A DNA stretch of 64,000 bases from an uncultured Sphingomonadaceae bacterium (GTDB taxonomy: Bacteria; Pseudomonadota; Alphaproteobacteria; Sphingomonadales; Sphingomonadaceae): positions 1 to 64,000 of the forward strand of contig CAJXSN010000014.1 of NCBI GenBank assembly GCA_913060895.1, given 5' to 3'. The notes below the pieces were generated by a model. The model was not told the origin of the DNA and ran no database searches. It saw only the letters and a program-made list of their open reading frames with translations. The position numbers were made by a program, and so were the translations under genes. Shown in pieces: positions 44,053 to 52,616 of the stretch (the first letter of the stretch is position 1; every line of letters starts with the position of its first letter).

Positions 44053-44901
44053 TTAGGCAGCGTTCTTGAAACGCTCGGCAGCTTCGCTGGCGCGGCTCGT
44101 GATCGGAGCCATCGCTTCGTTGGCCAGCTTCATCCAGGCTTCGGTGCTCTTGGACGAGTAGGCAATCGCAGCATCGATATTGCGGCGAGCGAAGTCACCG
44201 TTGAGCTTCATGAACTCGGTTGGCGACTTGACGGCAGCGACGAGACGGACGTCTTCGGTTACTTGCTCGGCAGCCTTCTTCGTGTCGGAAATAGCTTCAC
44301 GGCTCATATCCTGCATTCCAGAAGTCAGCACCTTGCCCGATTCCACGATGGCTTCGAGGTTGGTTTTATGGAAATCAACGACTTCACCGGCGACATCGGT
44401 GCTCTTGGCGTACGCACCTTTCAGGCGTGTCTGCGCATCCGCGGCCAATGTTTTGGCGGTGTCGACATAGTCAGTGTTCTTGACGGTTTTCTGGGCATTC
44501 TTGGCAGTGGCCATGATGGTATCCTTTGCTTTGGTAATGGTGGAGGCGGCCTTAGCCGCAGTTTTTGTCTTCGCTGCCTCGGCAGGCGGGGTCTTGCCGG
44601 CAGCTACTTTGAGGGCGGCGGCCTTCTTAACAGCTGGTTTCTTGGCTGCAGTCTTTTTTGCAGTCGCTTTGCGAGTGTCCGATTTGCGCTTGGCGGCAGT
44701 CTTCTTAGCAGCAGGCTTGTCAGGTTCGGCTTCCACAGCCCTAGTGATCGCCTCAACCTTGGGCGCGGGCGTAGTGTCCTGCTCGACGGCAGCTTCAACC
44801 TTGGCCACATCGATCTTTGGAGTATCTACCTTGCGTGCTGCCGCTTCGGCGTAAGCCTTTTGTGCGGCGCTGTCGATTTTACTGGGAGTGTTCTCAGCCA
44901 T
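44053..44901 (-). CDS. Phasin family protein with Lys/Ala-rich N-terminus
   Basis: A 282-residue PHA-granule-associated protein. Residues 60-125 are a Lys/Ala/Pro repeat like histone H1 (KKTAAKRKSD, KATAKKTAAKKPAVKKAAA), as in PhaM/PhaF proteins that tether granules to the nucleoid. The C-terminal half is the helical phasin_2-type domain (VVDFHKTNLEAIVESGKVLTSGMQDMS, MKLNGDFARRNIDAAIAYSSK). It is downstream of phaC on the same strand, with its own regulatory palindrome between them. Confidence 0.88.
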   Translation of the reverse strand: MAENTPSKIDSAAQKAYAEAAARKVDTPKIDVAKVEAAVEQDTTPAPKVEAITRAVEAEPDKPAAKKTAAKRKSDTRKATAKKTAAKKPAVKKAAALKVAAGKTPPAEAAKTKTAAKAASTITKAKDTIMATAKNAQKTVKNTDYVDTAKTLAADAQTRLKGAYAKSTDVAGEVVDFHKTNLEAIVESGKVLTSGMQDMSREAISDTKKAAEQVTEDVRLVAAVKSPTEFMKLNGDFARRNIDAAIAYSSKSTEAWMKLANEAMAPITSRASEAAERFKNAA

Positions 44902-44927
44902 GAGTAATCCTTACAGTCTAAGCGTAT

Positions 44928-44989
44928 TGTTGCGCTGCACAATATACATGCTGCAAGAGCGAATGCAAGAATTATTGTGCAGTGCAACA
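44928..44989. promoter_or_regulatory. Palindromic operator upstream of phasin gene
   Basis: TGTTGCGCTGCACAAT (44928-44943) and its near-exact inverse ATTGTGCAGTGCAACA (44974-44989) are separated by 30 bases that also hold CTGC and TGCAA elements. TGC-rich inverted sites upstream of phasins are bound by the PHA-responsive repressor PhaR in other alphaproteobacteria. No phaR lies in this window, so the factor is inferred. Confidence 0.5.
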
Positions 44990-45059
44990 TAAGCCTGTAA
45001 AGTGCGCCGCATAATTCAGGTTAAAGCACTGTTTGATAGATGTATTTTACTCCATCTGC

Positions 45060-46976
45060 TTATCGGCTCATAACATAACGGCCCGGTGCATCCTCAATTA
45101 CAACGTCGGTCTTCAACTTGCCAGGGACGCGTATTCCGCTGGCTTTGACTGTTTTGTTGGCTTGGGCTCGCAGCCATTCGGCCCAATCTGGCCACCAGCT
45201 CCCGGGATGCTCGGTCGCACCTTCGCGGAAGGCAGACAGAGTTGTCACCTCTGGATCGTCATTGATCCAATACTGGTATTTGCCGCTGTCAGGTGGATTG
45301 ACGACGCCGGCGATATGGCCGGATCCCGCCAGAATAAACCGGATCGGTCCGGTAAAATGCTCCCGCAAACGCCAGACGCTTTCAGCAGGGGCGATGTGAT
45401 CTTCTTTTCCCGCCTGTACATAGGTGGGCGTCGACACCAGCGAAAGATCGATAGGTGTGCCATCTGCCTCAAGCTCGTCCTTCTTTACCAGACGATTGTC
45501 ACGGTAGAGATCGCGCAAGTAGGCACCATGCCATTTCGCCGGCAGGTTGGTTACATCTCCGTTCCAATGCAGCAGATCAAAGGCCGGGTAATCCTCCCCC
45601 ATCAGGTAATTGTTGACCACGTAGTTCCAGATCAGGTCGGTGCTGCGCAGTAGATTGAACGTGGCGGCCATATAACGCCCGTCGAGATACCCCTTTCCCG
45701 ACATGGAATCCACACTCGCCAACTGATTGCTGTCGATGAAGTGAAGAAGTTCGCCAGCTTTCGCAAAATCGACCTGTGCAGTGAAAAAGGTGCAGCTTTT
45801 CACTCGCTTCTCTTCGCCCCGGCGATGCAGAATCGCCAGCGTCGCGGCCAGAGTGGTTCCGGCAACGCAATAACCGATCGTGTGTACGCTGGGCACATTC
45901 AGACGCTCGCGCACTGCATCGATCGCATCAACCTGCGCGCGGATGTAGTCATCCCAAATCACATCGCTCATGGTCTCATCGGCTGATTTCCAGCTGACCA
46001 TGAACACGGTGATGCCCTGCGCAACGGCCCAGCGTACAAAGCTCTTCTTCGCATTCAGATCCAGAATGTAGAACCGGTTGATCCACGGCGGGAAGATCAC
46101 CAACGGGATTTCCAGTACGTCCTCTGTTGTGGGGCTGTACTGGATCAGCTGATACAGCTGCGTTTCATACACCACCTTACCAAGCGTTGTAGCGATGTTC
46201 TCACCCAGCTTGAACGCGTCGGGATCGCTATGGGTCAGCTGGCCGCGCTTCATATCGGCCAGCAGGTGTTCCATCCCTTTGACCATGCTTGCGCCATTGG
46301 TTTCCTGAGCTCGTTTCAGAACGACGGGATTGGTCGCTGCAAAGTTGGCCGGGCTCAATGCTTCGATCAGGGCTTTGGTGGCAAAGCGTAGTTGCTTGCG
46401 TTTGCCCTTGTCGATGCCGTCTGCATTCTCGACCATTGCTTCCATCCGCTCCGCCATCAGCAGATAAGTCTGATGGATCAATGCATAGGCGGGCTGGCTG
46501 CGCCATAGATCGTCGTTAAAGCGCCGGTCCTTGCGCGGCAGATCGACCTCGGCTTCGCCCGCCTCGGTGGCCTGTCCGGCAAACTGCCCGATGACGCCGG
46601 TCCACAGCGAGATGGCATCCTGCCAGAAGGCTTGTAGATCGTCCGCGCCCGCCATCGGCATTTTTTTCTGAAAATCCTGCAAGTGCACCACGAATTGCAT
46701 CGGGTCAGGCGGGCTGGCCATCTGGTTCTTCATCGACTGCTCGGCTTGTATGGCAGCAAAATCCGCCCACAGCTTCTGCATCTTGACCGCGTTCTTGCCC
46801 CATTCGCCCAAATCGCCGGCCGGCATCGGTCCTGACATGGCGCTTGCCAGTCCACCCGGCATTCCCGCCGCGCCCGTCGGCATTAAAGTCGACATTACCT
46901 TCTCGCCCGCTTCACGCTGCAATTCAAAAATACGGGCAAACATATCTGTCGGGGAGGGTGCGTCGGGCTTTGTCAT
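45060..46976 (-). CDS. phaC: Class I poly(R)-hydroxyalkanoic acid synthase
   Basis: PhaC polymerises 3-hydroxyacyl-CoA into storage polyester on granules. The 638-residue length fits class I. It has the N-terminal domain (about 1-250), then an alpha/beta-hydrolase core with lipase-like box GYCVAGTT (nucleophile C370). Asp in KEDHIAPAESVWRL and His in AGSGHIAGVVNPP complete the triad. It precedes the phasin gene on the same strand and is divergent from an aminotransferase gene. No phaA or phaB is present here. Confidence 0.95.
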   Translation of the reverse strand: MTKPDAPSPTDMFARIFELQREAGEKVMSTLMPTGAAGMPGGLASAMSGPMPAGDLGEWGKNAVKMQKLWADFAAIQAEQSMKNQMASPPDPMQFVVHLQDFQKKMPMAGADDLQAFWQDAISLWTGVIGQFAGQATEAGEAEVDLPRKDRRFNDDLWRSQPAYALIHQTYLLMAERMEAMVENADGIDKGKRKQLRFATKALIEALSPANFAATNPVVLKRAQETNGASMVKGMEHLLADMKRGQLTHSDPDAFKLGENIATTLGKVVYETQLYQLIQYSPTTEDVLEIPLVIFPPWINRFYILDLNAKKSFVRWAVAQGITVFMVSWKSADETMSDVIWDDYIRAQVDAIDAVRERLNVPSVHTIGYCVAGTTLAATLAILHRRGEEKRVKSCTFFTAQVDFAKAGELLHFIDSNQLASVDSMSGKGYLDGRYMAATFNLLRSTDLIWNYVVNNYLMGEDYPAFDLLHWNGDVTNLPAKWHGAYLRDLYRDNRLVKKDELEADGTPIDLSLVSTPTYVQAGKEDHIAPAESVWRLREHFTGPIRFILAGSGHIAGVVNPPDSGKYQYWINDDPEVTTLSAFREGATEHPGSWWPDWAEWLRAQANKTVKASGIRVPGKLKTDVVIEDAPGRYVMSR

Positions 46977-47109
46977 GGCGCAGATTTTCCTGTCAGCGAA
47001 AGTGTGCTTGCAAGTCTATACCCATACGATGTTTGCATTGCGAGCAGGTTGAGGCAGGAAGGGCCTGTCAAAATGCATTTCCGATCGGACGAGGGACCGC
47101 GACAGATCA

Positions 47110-48300
47110 ATGGACGACCAATTCTACCGTATGAAACGCCTGCCGCCGTATGTGATAGCGGAGGTCAACGCCATGCGGCATGCGGCGCGCACGGCGGGAC
47201 GCGATATTATCGATCTGGGGATGGGCAACCCCGACCGTCCTCCGCCGCAGCACGTTATCGACAAATTGTGCGAGGTCGCACAGCAACCTACCGCGCATGG
47301 TTACTCCCAATCGCGCGGCATCCCGGGCCTGCGAAAGGCCCAGGCGAATTATTACGGCAACCGCTTTGGAGTCGAAATCGATCCCGAAACCGAAGTTGTT
47401 GTAACGCTGGGCTCGAAAGAAGGGCTTGCCAGTCTGGCTACAGCGATCACCGCGCCCGGCGATGTTGTACTGGCACCCAACCCGTCTTACCCGATTCATC
47501 AGTTCGGCTTTATATTGGCGGGCGCGACCATTCGCGCCGTGCCGACTACGCCGGATGAAAATTATTGGCGCGCGCTCGACAGTGCGATGGCCTTCACCGT
47601 GCCCCGTCCAAGTGTGCTGGTGGTAAATTATCCGTCCAACCCGACGGCTGAAGTGGTCGATCTTGCGTTTTACGAACGCCTTGTCGCATGGGCGAAGGAG
47701 AACGAGGTCTGGATTTTGTCGGACCTTGCCTATTCGGAACTGTATTTCGACGGCAAGCCGACGCCGTCCATCCTGCAGGTGCCGGGCGCAAAGGATGTGG
47801 CTGTGGAATTTACCACCCTGTCCAAAACCTACTCTATGGCCGGTTGGCGCATGGGCTTTGCCGTCGGCAACAAATCGCTGATAGGCGCAATGACGCGGGT
47901 AAAATCCTATGTCGATTACGGGGCCTATACTCCGATTCAGGCTGCGGCGTGCGCTGCGCTTAACGGGCCGCAGGACGTGGTTGAAGAAAACCGCCTGATC
48001 TATCACAAGCGCCGCGATGTATTGGTGGAGGCTTTCGGCAGGGCAGGCTGGGACATTCCTTCGCCGCCAGCCTCGATGTTTGCATGGGCCCCGTTGCCAC
48101 CGGAGCTGGCACATATGGGCAGTCTGGAATTTTCCAAGGAATTGCTGACCCATGCCGACGTCGCCGTTGCGCCGGGTGTCGGTTACGGAGAAGAGGGCGA
48201 AGGCTTCGTTCGCATTGCTATGGTCGAAAACGAGCAGAGGCTGCGTCAGGCAGCGCGCAATGTGAAGCGGTATCTCGCGTCGAAAAAGACCAGGGCCTGA
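47110..48300 (+). CDS. Class I/II PLP aminotransferase (AlaC-like)
   Basis: A 396-residue fold-type I aminotransferase. PLP lysine is K239 in SKTYSMAGWRMGF. Other motifs are LGMGNPDRPPPQHVID at the N-terminus, NYPSNPTAEVV and the C-terminal RIAMVENEQRLRQA. It resembles AlaC (glutamate-pyruvate transaminase) and the group often labelled LL-diaminopimelate aminotransferase. Alanine/glutamate chemistry is more likely in a proteobacterium, but the substrate is not fixed by sequence. Confidence 0.85.
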   Translation: MDDQFYRMKRLPPYVIAEVNAMRHAARTAGRDIIDLGMGNPDRPPPQHVIDKLCEVAQQPTAHGYSQSRGIPGLRKAQANYYGNRFGVEIDPETEVVVTLGSKEGLASLATAITAPGDVVLAPNPSYPIHQFGFILAGATIRAVPTTPDENYWRALDSAMAFTVPRPSVLVVNYPSNPTAEVVDLAFYERLVAWAKENEVWILSDLAYSELYFDGKPTPSILQVPGAKDVAVEFTTLSKTYSMAGWRMGFAVGNKSLIGAMTRVKSYVDYGAYTPIQAAACAALNGPQDVVEENRLIYHKRRDVLVEAFGRAGWDIPSPPASMFAWAPLPPELAHMGSLEFSKELLTHADVAVAPGVGYGEEGEGFVRIAMVENEQRLRQAARNVKRYLASKKTRA

Positions 48301-48391
48301 TACGCACCCGCCGAAGGTCCATGCCGGTAATTCAGCGCTGGACAGTCGCATGATGCTACGCAAGGTGAAGGCCAATCAGAAGAGGACCAGC

Positions 48392-49201
48392 ATGACATTT
48401 CCGACCAACGAGCGCGTTTCGATTCAGTTGAGCGATACAGGTGTCGCTCATGTCCGGCTGACCCGACCTGAAAAAATGAATGCGCTCGACCCGCAGATGT
48501 TCGTTGCAATTATTGAAGCGGCCGCGGCTTTAGAAATTAGCAAGGGTGTGCGAGCCGTAGTAATCTCGGGCGATGGCCCGTCTTTCTGCGCTGGTCTTGA
48601 TACATCTACTTTCGGCGCGGAACCCGATCCGGATAAACCTTCTCTGCTGGAGCGGACTCACGGCGATTCGAACACTTTCCAGCAAGTTGCCACGGCGTGG
48701 CGCAAGCTGCCAGTTCCGGTGATCGCGGCAATTCACGGTGTTTGCTTTGGCGGAGGAATGCAGATCGCCAGCGGTGCAGATATTCGCGTAACCGCGCCGG
48801 ATGCGCGCATGGCGATTATGGAACTGAAATGGGGTCTTGTGCCTGACATGGGCGGATATCAACTGTGGCGCGGGCTGGTTCGTGACGACGTGCTGCGGGA
48901 ACTGGTTTACACCAATCGCCCGTTTTCCGGCGAGGAATCGCAAGTGCTGGGGCTATCCACCTATATTTCGGACGATCCACTGGCGAAGGCGATAGAGATT
49001 GCTGAAACGATCGCCGACCGCAATCCTTATGCGATCCGCGCAGCCAAGCGTCTCTCCAACGCCATGTATGATCAGACCGGCGAAGAAATGCTGATGCGCG
49101 AAAGCGTGGAGCAGGAAGCCATCATGCGGACACCCAATCAGATCGAAGCCGTTATGGCCGGCATGACGAAGCGCAAGGCGAACTTCGAAGACGTAGCCTA
49201 G
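48392..49201 (+). CDS. Crotonase/enoyl-CoA hydratase family protein
   Basis: A 269-residue crotonase-fold enzyme with SGDGPSFCAGLDTSTFG (oxyanion hole), AAIHGVCFGGGMQIASGADIRVTAPDARM and MELKWGLVPDMGG. The Glu/Asp at the classical hydratase positions are not both obvious, so isomerase or other crotonase chemistry is possible. ATG 48392, after AGAGGA, is favoured. Its end overlaps the stop of the convergent thioesterase gene by four bases. Confidence 0.85.
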   Translation: MTFPTNERVSIQLSDTGVAHVRLTRPEKMNALDPQMFVAIIEAAAALEISKGVRAVVISGDGPSFCAGLDTSTFGAEPDPDKPSLLERTHGDSNTFQQVATAWRKLPVPVIAAIHGVCFGGGMQIASGADIRVTAPDARMAIMELKWGLVPDMGGYQLWRGLVRDDVLRELVYTNRPFSGEESQVLGLSTYISDDPLAKAIEIAETIADRNPYAIRAAKRLSNAMYDQTGEEMLMRESVEQEAIMRTPNQIEAVMAGMTKRKANFEDVA

Positions 49202-49974
49202 CCGAATACCGCAACGCACTGCAGGCCGCTCATGACCAGCCTGCCATCGGTGTCCCACAGCCGCAGTCGCTCGCTGGAATAGCCATGATCCGCGTAATCG
49301 CTGGAGGTTTCCGCCAACCACCACCCATCGCGGGTGTTGGCTTCATGGTCCAGCACGTTGAAGCTCCAGTTGATGGAACTGATCGGCCCCTGTCGTTCCA
49401 TCACGCGCATAGCGCCGGGCGGAAGCGTATCGCCCACCAGCACCAGCGTGGATGTAGGATCCAGAGTGGCGCGGTCCTTCAGCCGAATCCAGCGGCGGAC
49501 CACTGGCGGGCCCGCGCCGCGTACTTTCTGGGCGCGGCGAAGCTCGAAATTATTCTGAATGAACGCCAGGCCATTGCCTTCCATCACAGGTTCCATATTC
49601 TCAGGCGCACCGGGCCAATTGTCTGCCTTGACTGCCGGGTGTCTGGCGTTGGCTGTTCTTTCCGCTCCGAACAAGAAAAACGCTGTCAGCGCAACCACTC
49701 CGCCGACTAGCAAATCACAGCGCACCTGCGCCACATTGCGTCCACGGCGAACCACCTCGACGCGCGGCTCTACTTTATTACCCACCGGTGCCACAAACGC
49801 GACTTGGGCCGAACGGAGCGGTGGCAAATCAGGCAGGGCACGCACCGCAGCAGTATAGGCCACAAGCGCGCTGGCGCCGCCATACAGGGTGCGGCCCTGA
49901 AGCCATTCATCTGCGGGCAGCGTAATGCGCCCCTTCTCGGCCCCGATGGGGTTCAGCAATGCTTTTATCGACAT
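49198..49974 (-). CDS. Thioesterase family protein (double hotdog, TesB-like)
   Basis: A 258-residue protein with two hotdog halves. The N-terminal part is LQGRTLYGGASALVAYTAAVRALPDLPPLRSAQVAFVAPVG; the C-terminal part has NWSFNVLDHEANTRDGWWLAETSSDYADHGYSSERLRLWDTDGRLV. The pattern matches the acyl-CoA thioesterase-like superfamily. It probably hydrolyses acyl-CoA and lies tail to tail with the crotonase gene, suggesting acyl-CoA metabolism. Confidence 0.83.
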   Translation of the reverse strand: MSIKALLNPIGAEKGRITLPADEWLQGRTLYGGASALVAYTAAVRALPDLPPLRSAQVAFVAPVGNKVEPRVEVVRRGRNVAQVRCDLLVGGVVALTAFFLFGAERTANARHPAVKADNWPGAPENMEPVMEGNGLAFIQNNFELRRAQKVRGAGPPVVRRWIRLKDRATLDPTSTLVLVGDTLPPGAMRVMERQGPISSINWSFNVLDHEANTRDGWWLAETSSDYADHGYSSERLRLWDTDGRLVMSGLQCVAVFG

Positions 49975-50092
49975 GAGAGCCCCCTAGCAGGCCCGTCAGG
50001 TGTCACAAGCGGATTGCGCTGGCTGCAAGGACGCGCTAGTGGCGCGCGTCCGACATACAGGCGAGCGGCTTTGCTGCCGCCTGCAGCCGGTT

Positions 50093-50166
50093 GGCCCGAT
50101 GGCGGAGTGGTTACGTAGGGGACTGCAAATCCTCGCACGCCGGTTCGATTCCGGCTCGGGCCTCCA
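50093..50166 (+). tRNA. tRNA-Cys (anticodon GCA)
   Basis: A 74-base cloverleaf: acceptor GGCCCGA/TCGGGCC, anticodon stem GGGGA/TCCTC (one wobble) with loop CTGCAAA, T arm GCCGG-TTCGATT-CCGGC, encoded CCA. Confidence 0.95.
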
Positions 50167-50228
50167 GCCTGCCGCGAAATTCTGCGGCGAGGCAAACATA
50201 TAGGTGGTAATCCATCCCACCCGTGAGC

Positions 50229-50304
50229 GCCGCTTTAGCTCAGTTGGTAGAGCACATCATTCGTAATGATGGGGTCAGAGGTTCGAATCCTCTAAGCGGC
50301 ACCA
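50229..50304 (+). tRNA. tRNA-Thr (anticodon CGT)
   Basis: A 76-base cloverleaf: acceptor GCCGCTT/AAGCGGC, D loop AGCTCAGTTGGTAGAGC, anticodon stem CATCA/TGATG with loop TTCGTAA, T arm GAGG-TTCGAAT-CCTC, encoded CCA. It follows tRNA-Cys by about 60 bases and may be co-transcribed. The next 200 bases to 50505 are AT-rich with no gene seen. Confidence 0.95.
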
Positions 50305-50505
50305 TCGCTTTCAGTAGGAAACCACGAAAACATGCACTGCGAAGGCTTTTCGGCTGGGCGTGTATGCGAGCCTTTTGGGAAGCCACGTATAAATCGTCAA
50401 AAGGCTAATGTATTTGAGCTCCGATTCTCACTTTAGGTTTTGATAATTATCTAGTTTATTAAACTTTAAAGCTCTATGCGACTGCTGCAGGCAATCGCCA
50501 TCAGT

Positions 50506-51528
50506 TCAGAGTTTGATCGTCAATTTGAGATCGCCGGGAGGCATGGTGAATAAACCCGTTACTTCGTGCGACACATAGGGTTTTTCCAGCGCGGCAATTT
50601 CCTCAGGCGTCAGTTTCAGGTCGAGTGCTGCGACAGCATCGTCAATATGGCCAGCCTTGGTCGCGCCTATAACTGGGCTGGTGACTGCCGGCTTTTGCAA
50701 CACCCATGCGAGGGCAATCTGCGCCATCGGCACTCCGCGAGAGCCAGCAATCCGCTCGACTTCAGAAATTACCTTCGCATCGGCATCCTGTGTTTGGTCA
50801 TACAAGACCGATTGCAGCCGGTCGGTCTGGGATCGCTGGGTCGATGCGCCATCCGCTGGTCGCGCCAATTTGCCTCGGGCAAGCGGGCTCCACGGCATCA
50901 CTGCGATCCCCGCATCGGCGCAGAGGGGGAGCATTTCGCGCTCCTCCTCGCGGTAGATCAGGTTCACGTAATTCTGCATCGAAATAAACTGGTGCAGCCC
51001 TGCATCTTGGGCCAGATGAAGCAGCTTCTGGAATTGCCATGCATACATGCTGGATGCGCCAAGATATCGCACTTTGCCGCTGCGCACGATGGCGTCCAGT
51101 GCCTCGATGATTTCCTCCATCGGCACAGACGGATCCAGCCGGTGAACCTGGTACAGATCGATATAATCTGTGCCGAGCCTGCGCAGACTGTCATCGACGG
51201 CGTGCATCAACGCCTTGGCTGACAGTCCGCCGGTATTGGGGGCCTGCTTCCAGCGGAAGAAGCCTTTGGTGGCGATCACCAGCTCGTCGCGGTTGCCCAT
51301 TTCCATCAGCAGCTTGCCGGTAATCGTCTCGCTCGTGCCGCCGGAATAGGCGTTGGCAGTGTCGAAAAAGTTGATCCCTGCTTCCAGCGCCTGGCGGAAG
51401 AAGGGCCGCGCCTCGTCTTCCTGCATCGTCCAGTCATGCCCCTCCGCCTGCGGATCGCCAAAGCTCATGCAGCCAAGGCAGAGGCGCGACACATCAAGAC
51501 CGGATTGGCCAAACTTCACATATTCCAT
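50506..51528 (-). CDS. Aldo/keto reductase
   Basis: A 340-residue NADPH-dependent oxidoreductase of the AKR superfamily with a TIM-barrel fold. Visible elements: the catalytic Asp-Tyr in FFDTANAYSGGTSE, Lys in ELVIATKGFFRW, His in DLYQVHRLD, and the cofactor-binding C-terminus (PVIGATKAGHIDDAVAAL). It resembles the YajO/Gre3-like general aldehyde reductases. ATG 51528 follows GGAG by nine bases. The ten-codon extension upstream is not supported. Confidence 0.9.
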   Translation of the reverse strand: MEYVKFGQSGLDVSRLCLGCMSFGDPQAEGHDWTMQEDEARPFFRQALEAGINFFDTANAYSGGTSETITGKLLMEMGNRDELVIATKGFFRWKQAPNTGGLSAKALMHAVDDSLRRLGTDYIDLYQVHRLDPSVPMEEIIEALDAIVRSGKVRYLGASSMYAWQFQKLLHLAQDAGLHQFISMQNYVNLIYREEEREMLPLCADAGIAVMPWSPLARGKLARPADGASTQRSQTDRLQSVLYDQTQDADAKVISEVERIAGSRGVPMAQIALAWVLQKPAVTSPVIGATKAGHIDDAVAALDLKLTPEEIAALEKPYVSHEVTGLFTMPPGDLKLTIKL

Positions 51529-51599
51529 CGGGGTTTCTCCTGTGCTTGTTATCATAACACATACGCTGGCCCGGTCGAGAAGACGAAACCGACTTGCGC

Positions 51600-51619
51600 A
51601 TATAACAATATCTTTATAT
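51600..51619. promoter_or_regulatory. Possible operator of the ArsR-methyltransferase gene
   Basis: An AT-rich imperfect dyad (ATATAACAATATCTTTATAT) lies directly before the ribosome site of the regulator gene. ArsR-type methionine regulators bind ATATCTT-like dyads, so autoregulation is plausible. The symmetry is imperfect. Confidence 0.35.
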
Positions 51620-51629
51620 CCTCCTGCTC

Positions 51630-52616
51630 ATGCGGATCGAAGGCATCATGCGGGCATTGGCGGACCCCACCCGGCTCAGGATCATGCGGCTGCTCCAGAC
51701 GATGGAGCTGGCCGTAGGGGAACTGGCGCAGGTTCTGGGCCAGAGCCAGCCGCGCGTCAGCCGCCATGTCGCCATCCTGACCGAATCCGGTCTGGCCGAA
51801 CGGCGCCGCGAGGGGAGCTGGGTGTTTCTGCGCTCTACCTGCGGAACAGAGGGTGAGCCGCTGGCTGCCGCTGCCGCCCGTCTGCTTGCCACGGCCGAGA
51901 TCGAAGATGCGGGCTTTGCCCTGCAGTGCGAAGCCGATCGCCAGCAGCTCGCCGACATTCGCGCATCGCGCGAAGCGGGTGCGGCCAGCTGGTTTGCCGA
52001 CCATGCCGAGGAATGGGACGGTCTGCGCGGGCTCCATAGTCCTGACGGACAGGTGGAACAGGCGCTGGCCGATGCTCTGGGAGAGAAGCCACTGGGCCGC
52101 CTGCTGGATATCGGCACCGGCACCGGACGCATGGCGGAACTGTTTGCGGCAAAGGCCGATCATATCGTCGCGCTGGACAAGAGCCTGGAAATGCTTCGTG
52201 TCGCCCGTGCGAAATTGCAAAATCTGCCCGCCGACCGGGTGGAATTGGTGCAGGGCGATTTCTCCGCTCTGCCATTTGCCAGCCAGACATTCGACACCGT
52301 GCTGCTGCACCAGGTGCTGCATTTTGCCGCCGAGCCTTCGCGTGCTCTGGCCGAAGCGGCGCGGGTGGTGCGGCCCGGAGGCCGCATCGCCATTGTCGAT
52401 TTTGCAGCCCACAGCCGTGACGAATTGCGAGAGCGGTTTGCCCATGCCCGGCTGGGGTTCAGCGATATCGATCTGGCCGATGCGTTATCCTCTGCCGGGT
52501 TCGAGCCGAAAGCGCCCACTGCGCTGTCCGGTGGCCCGCTGGTCGTCAAAATCTGGCTGGGCATCCGTGCCGAGAAGCCTGTCCATAGTTCCAACAGAAA
52601 GATTGCCTCAAGGTGA
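51630..52616 (+). CDS. ArsR-type regulator fused to SAM methyltransferase domain
   Basis: A 328-residue two-domain protein. Residues 1-90 are a winged helix of the ArsR family (IMRALADPTRLRIMRLLQ, LAQVLGQSQPRVSRHVAILTESGLAERR) without metal-binding Cys pairs. Residues 140-300 are a class I methyltransferase (GRLLDIGTGTGRMAELF, IVALDKSLEMLRVAR, VELVQGDFSALPF). Placed at the head of metF-metH, it probably senses SAM or SAH and controls methionine synthesis, as SahR-like regulators do. Its TGA overlaps the metF start (GTGA). Confidence 0.88.
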   Translation: MRIEGIMRALADPTRLRIMRLLQTMELAVGELAQVLGQSQPRVSRHVAILTESGLAERRREGSWVFLRSTCGTEGEPLAAAAARLLATAEIEDAGFALQCEADRQQLADIRASREAGAASWFADHAEEWDGLRGLHSPDGQVEQALADALGEKPLGRLLDIGTGTGRMAELFAAKADHIVALDKSLEMLRVARAKLQNLPADRVELVQGDFSALPFASQTFDTVLLHQVLHFAAEPSRALAEAARVVRPGGRIAIVDFAAHSRDELRERFAHARLGFSDIDLADALSSAGFEPKAPTALSGGPLVVKIWLGIRAEKPVHSSNRKIASR

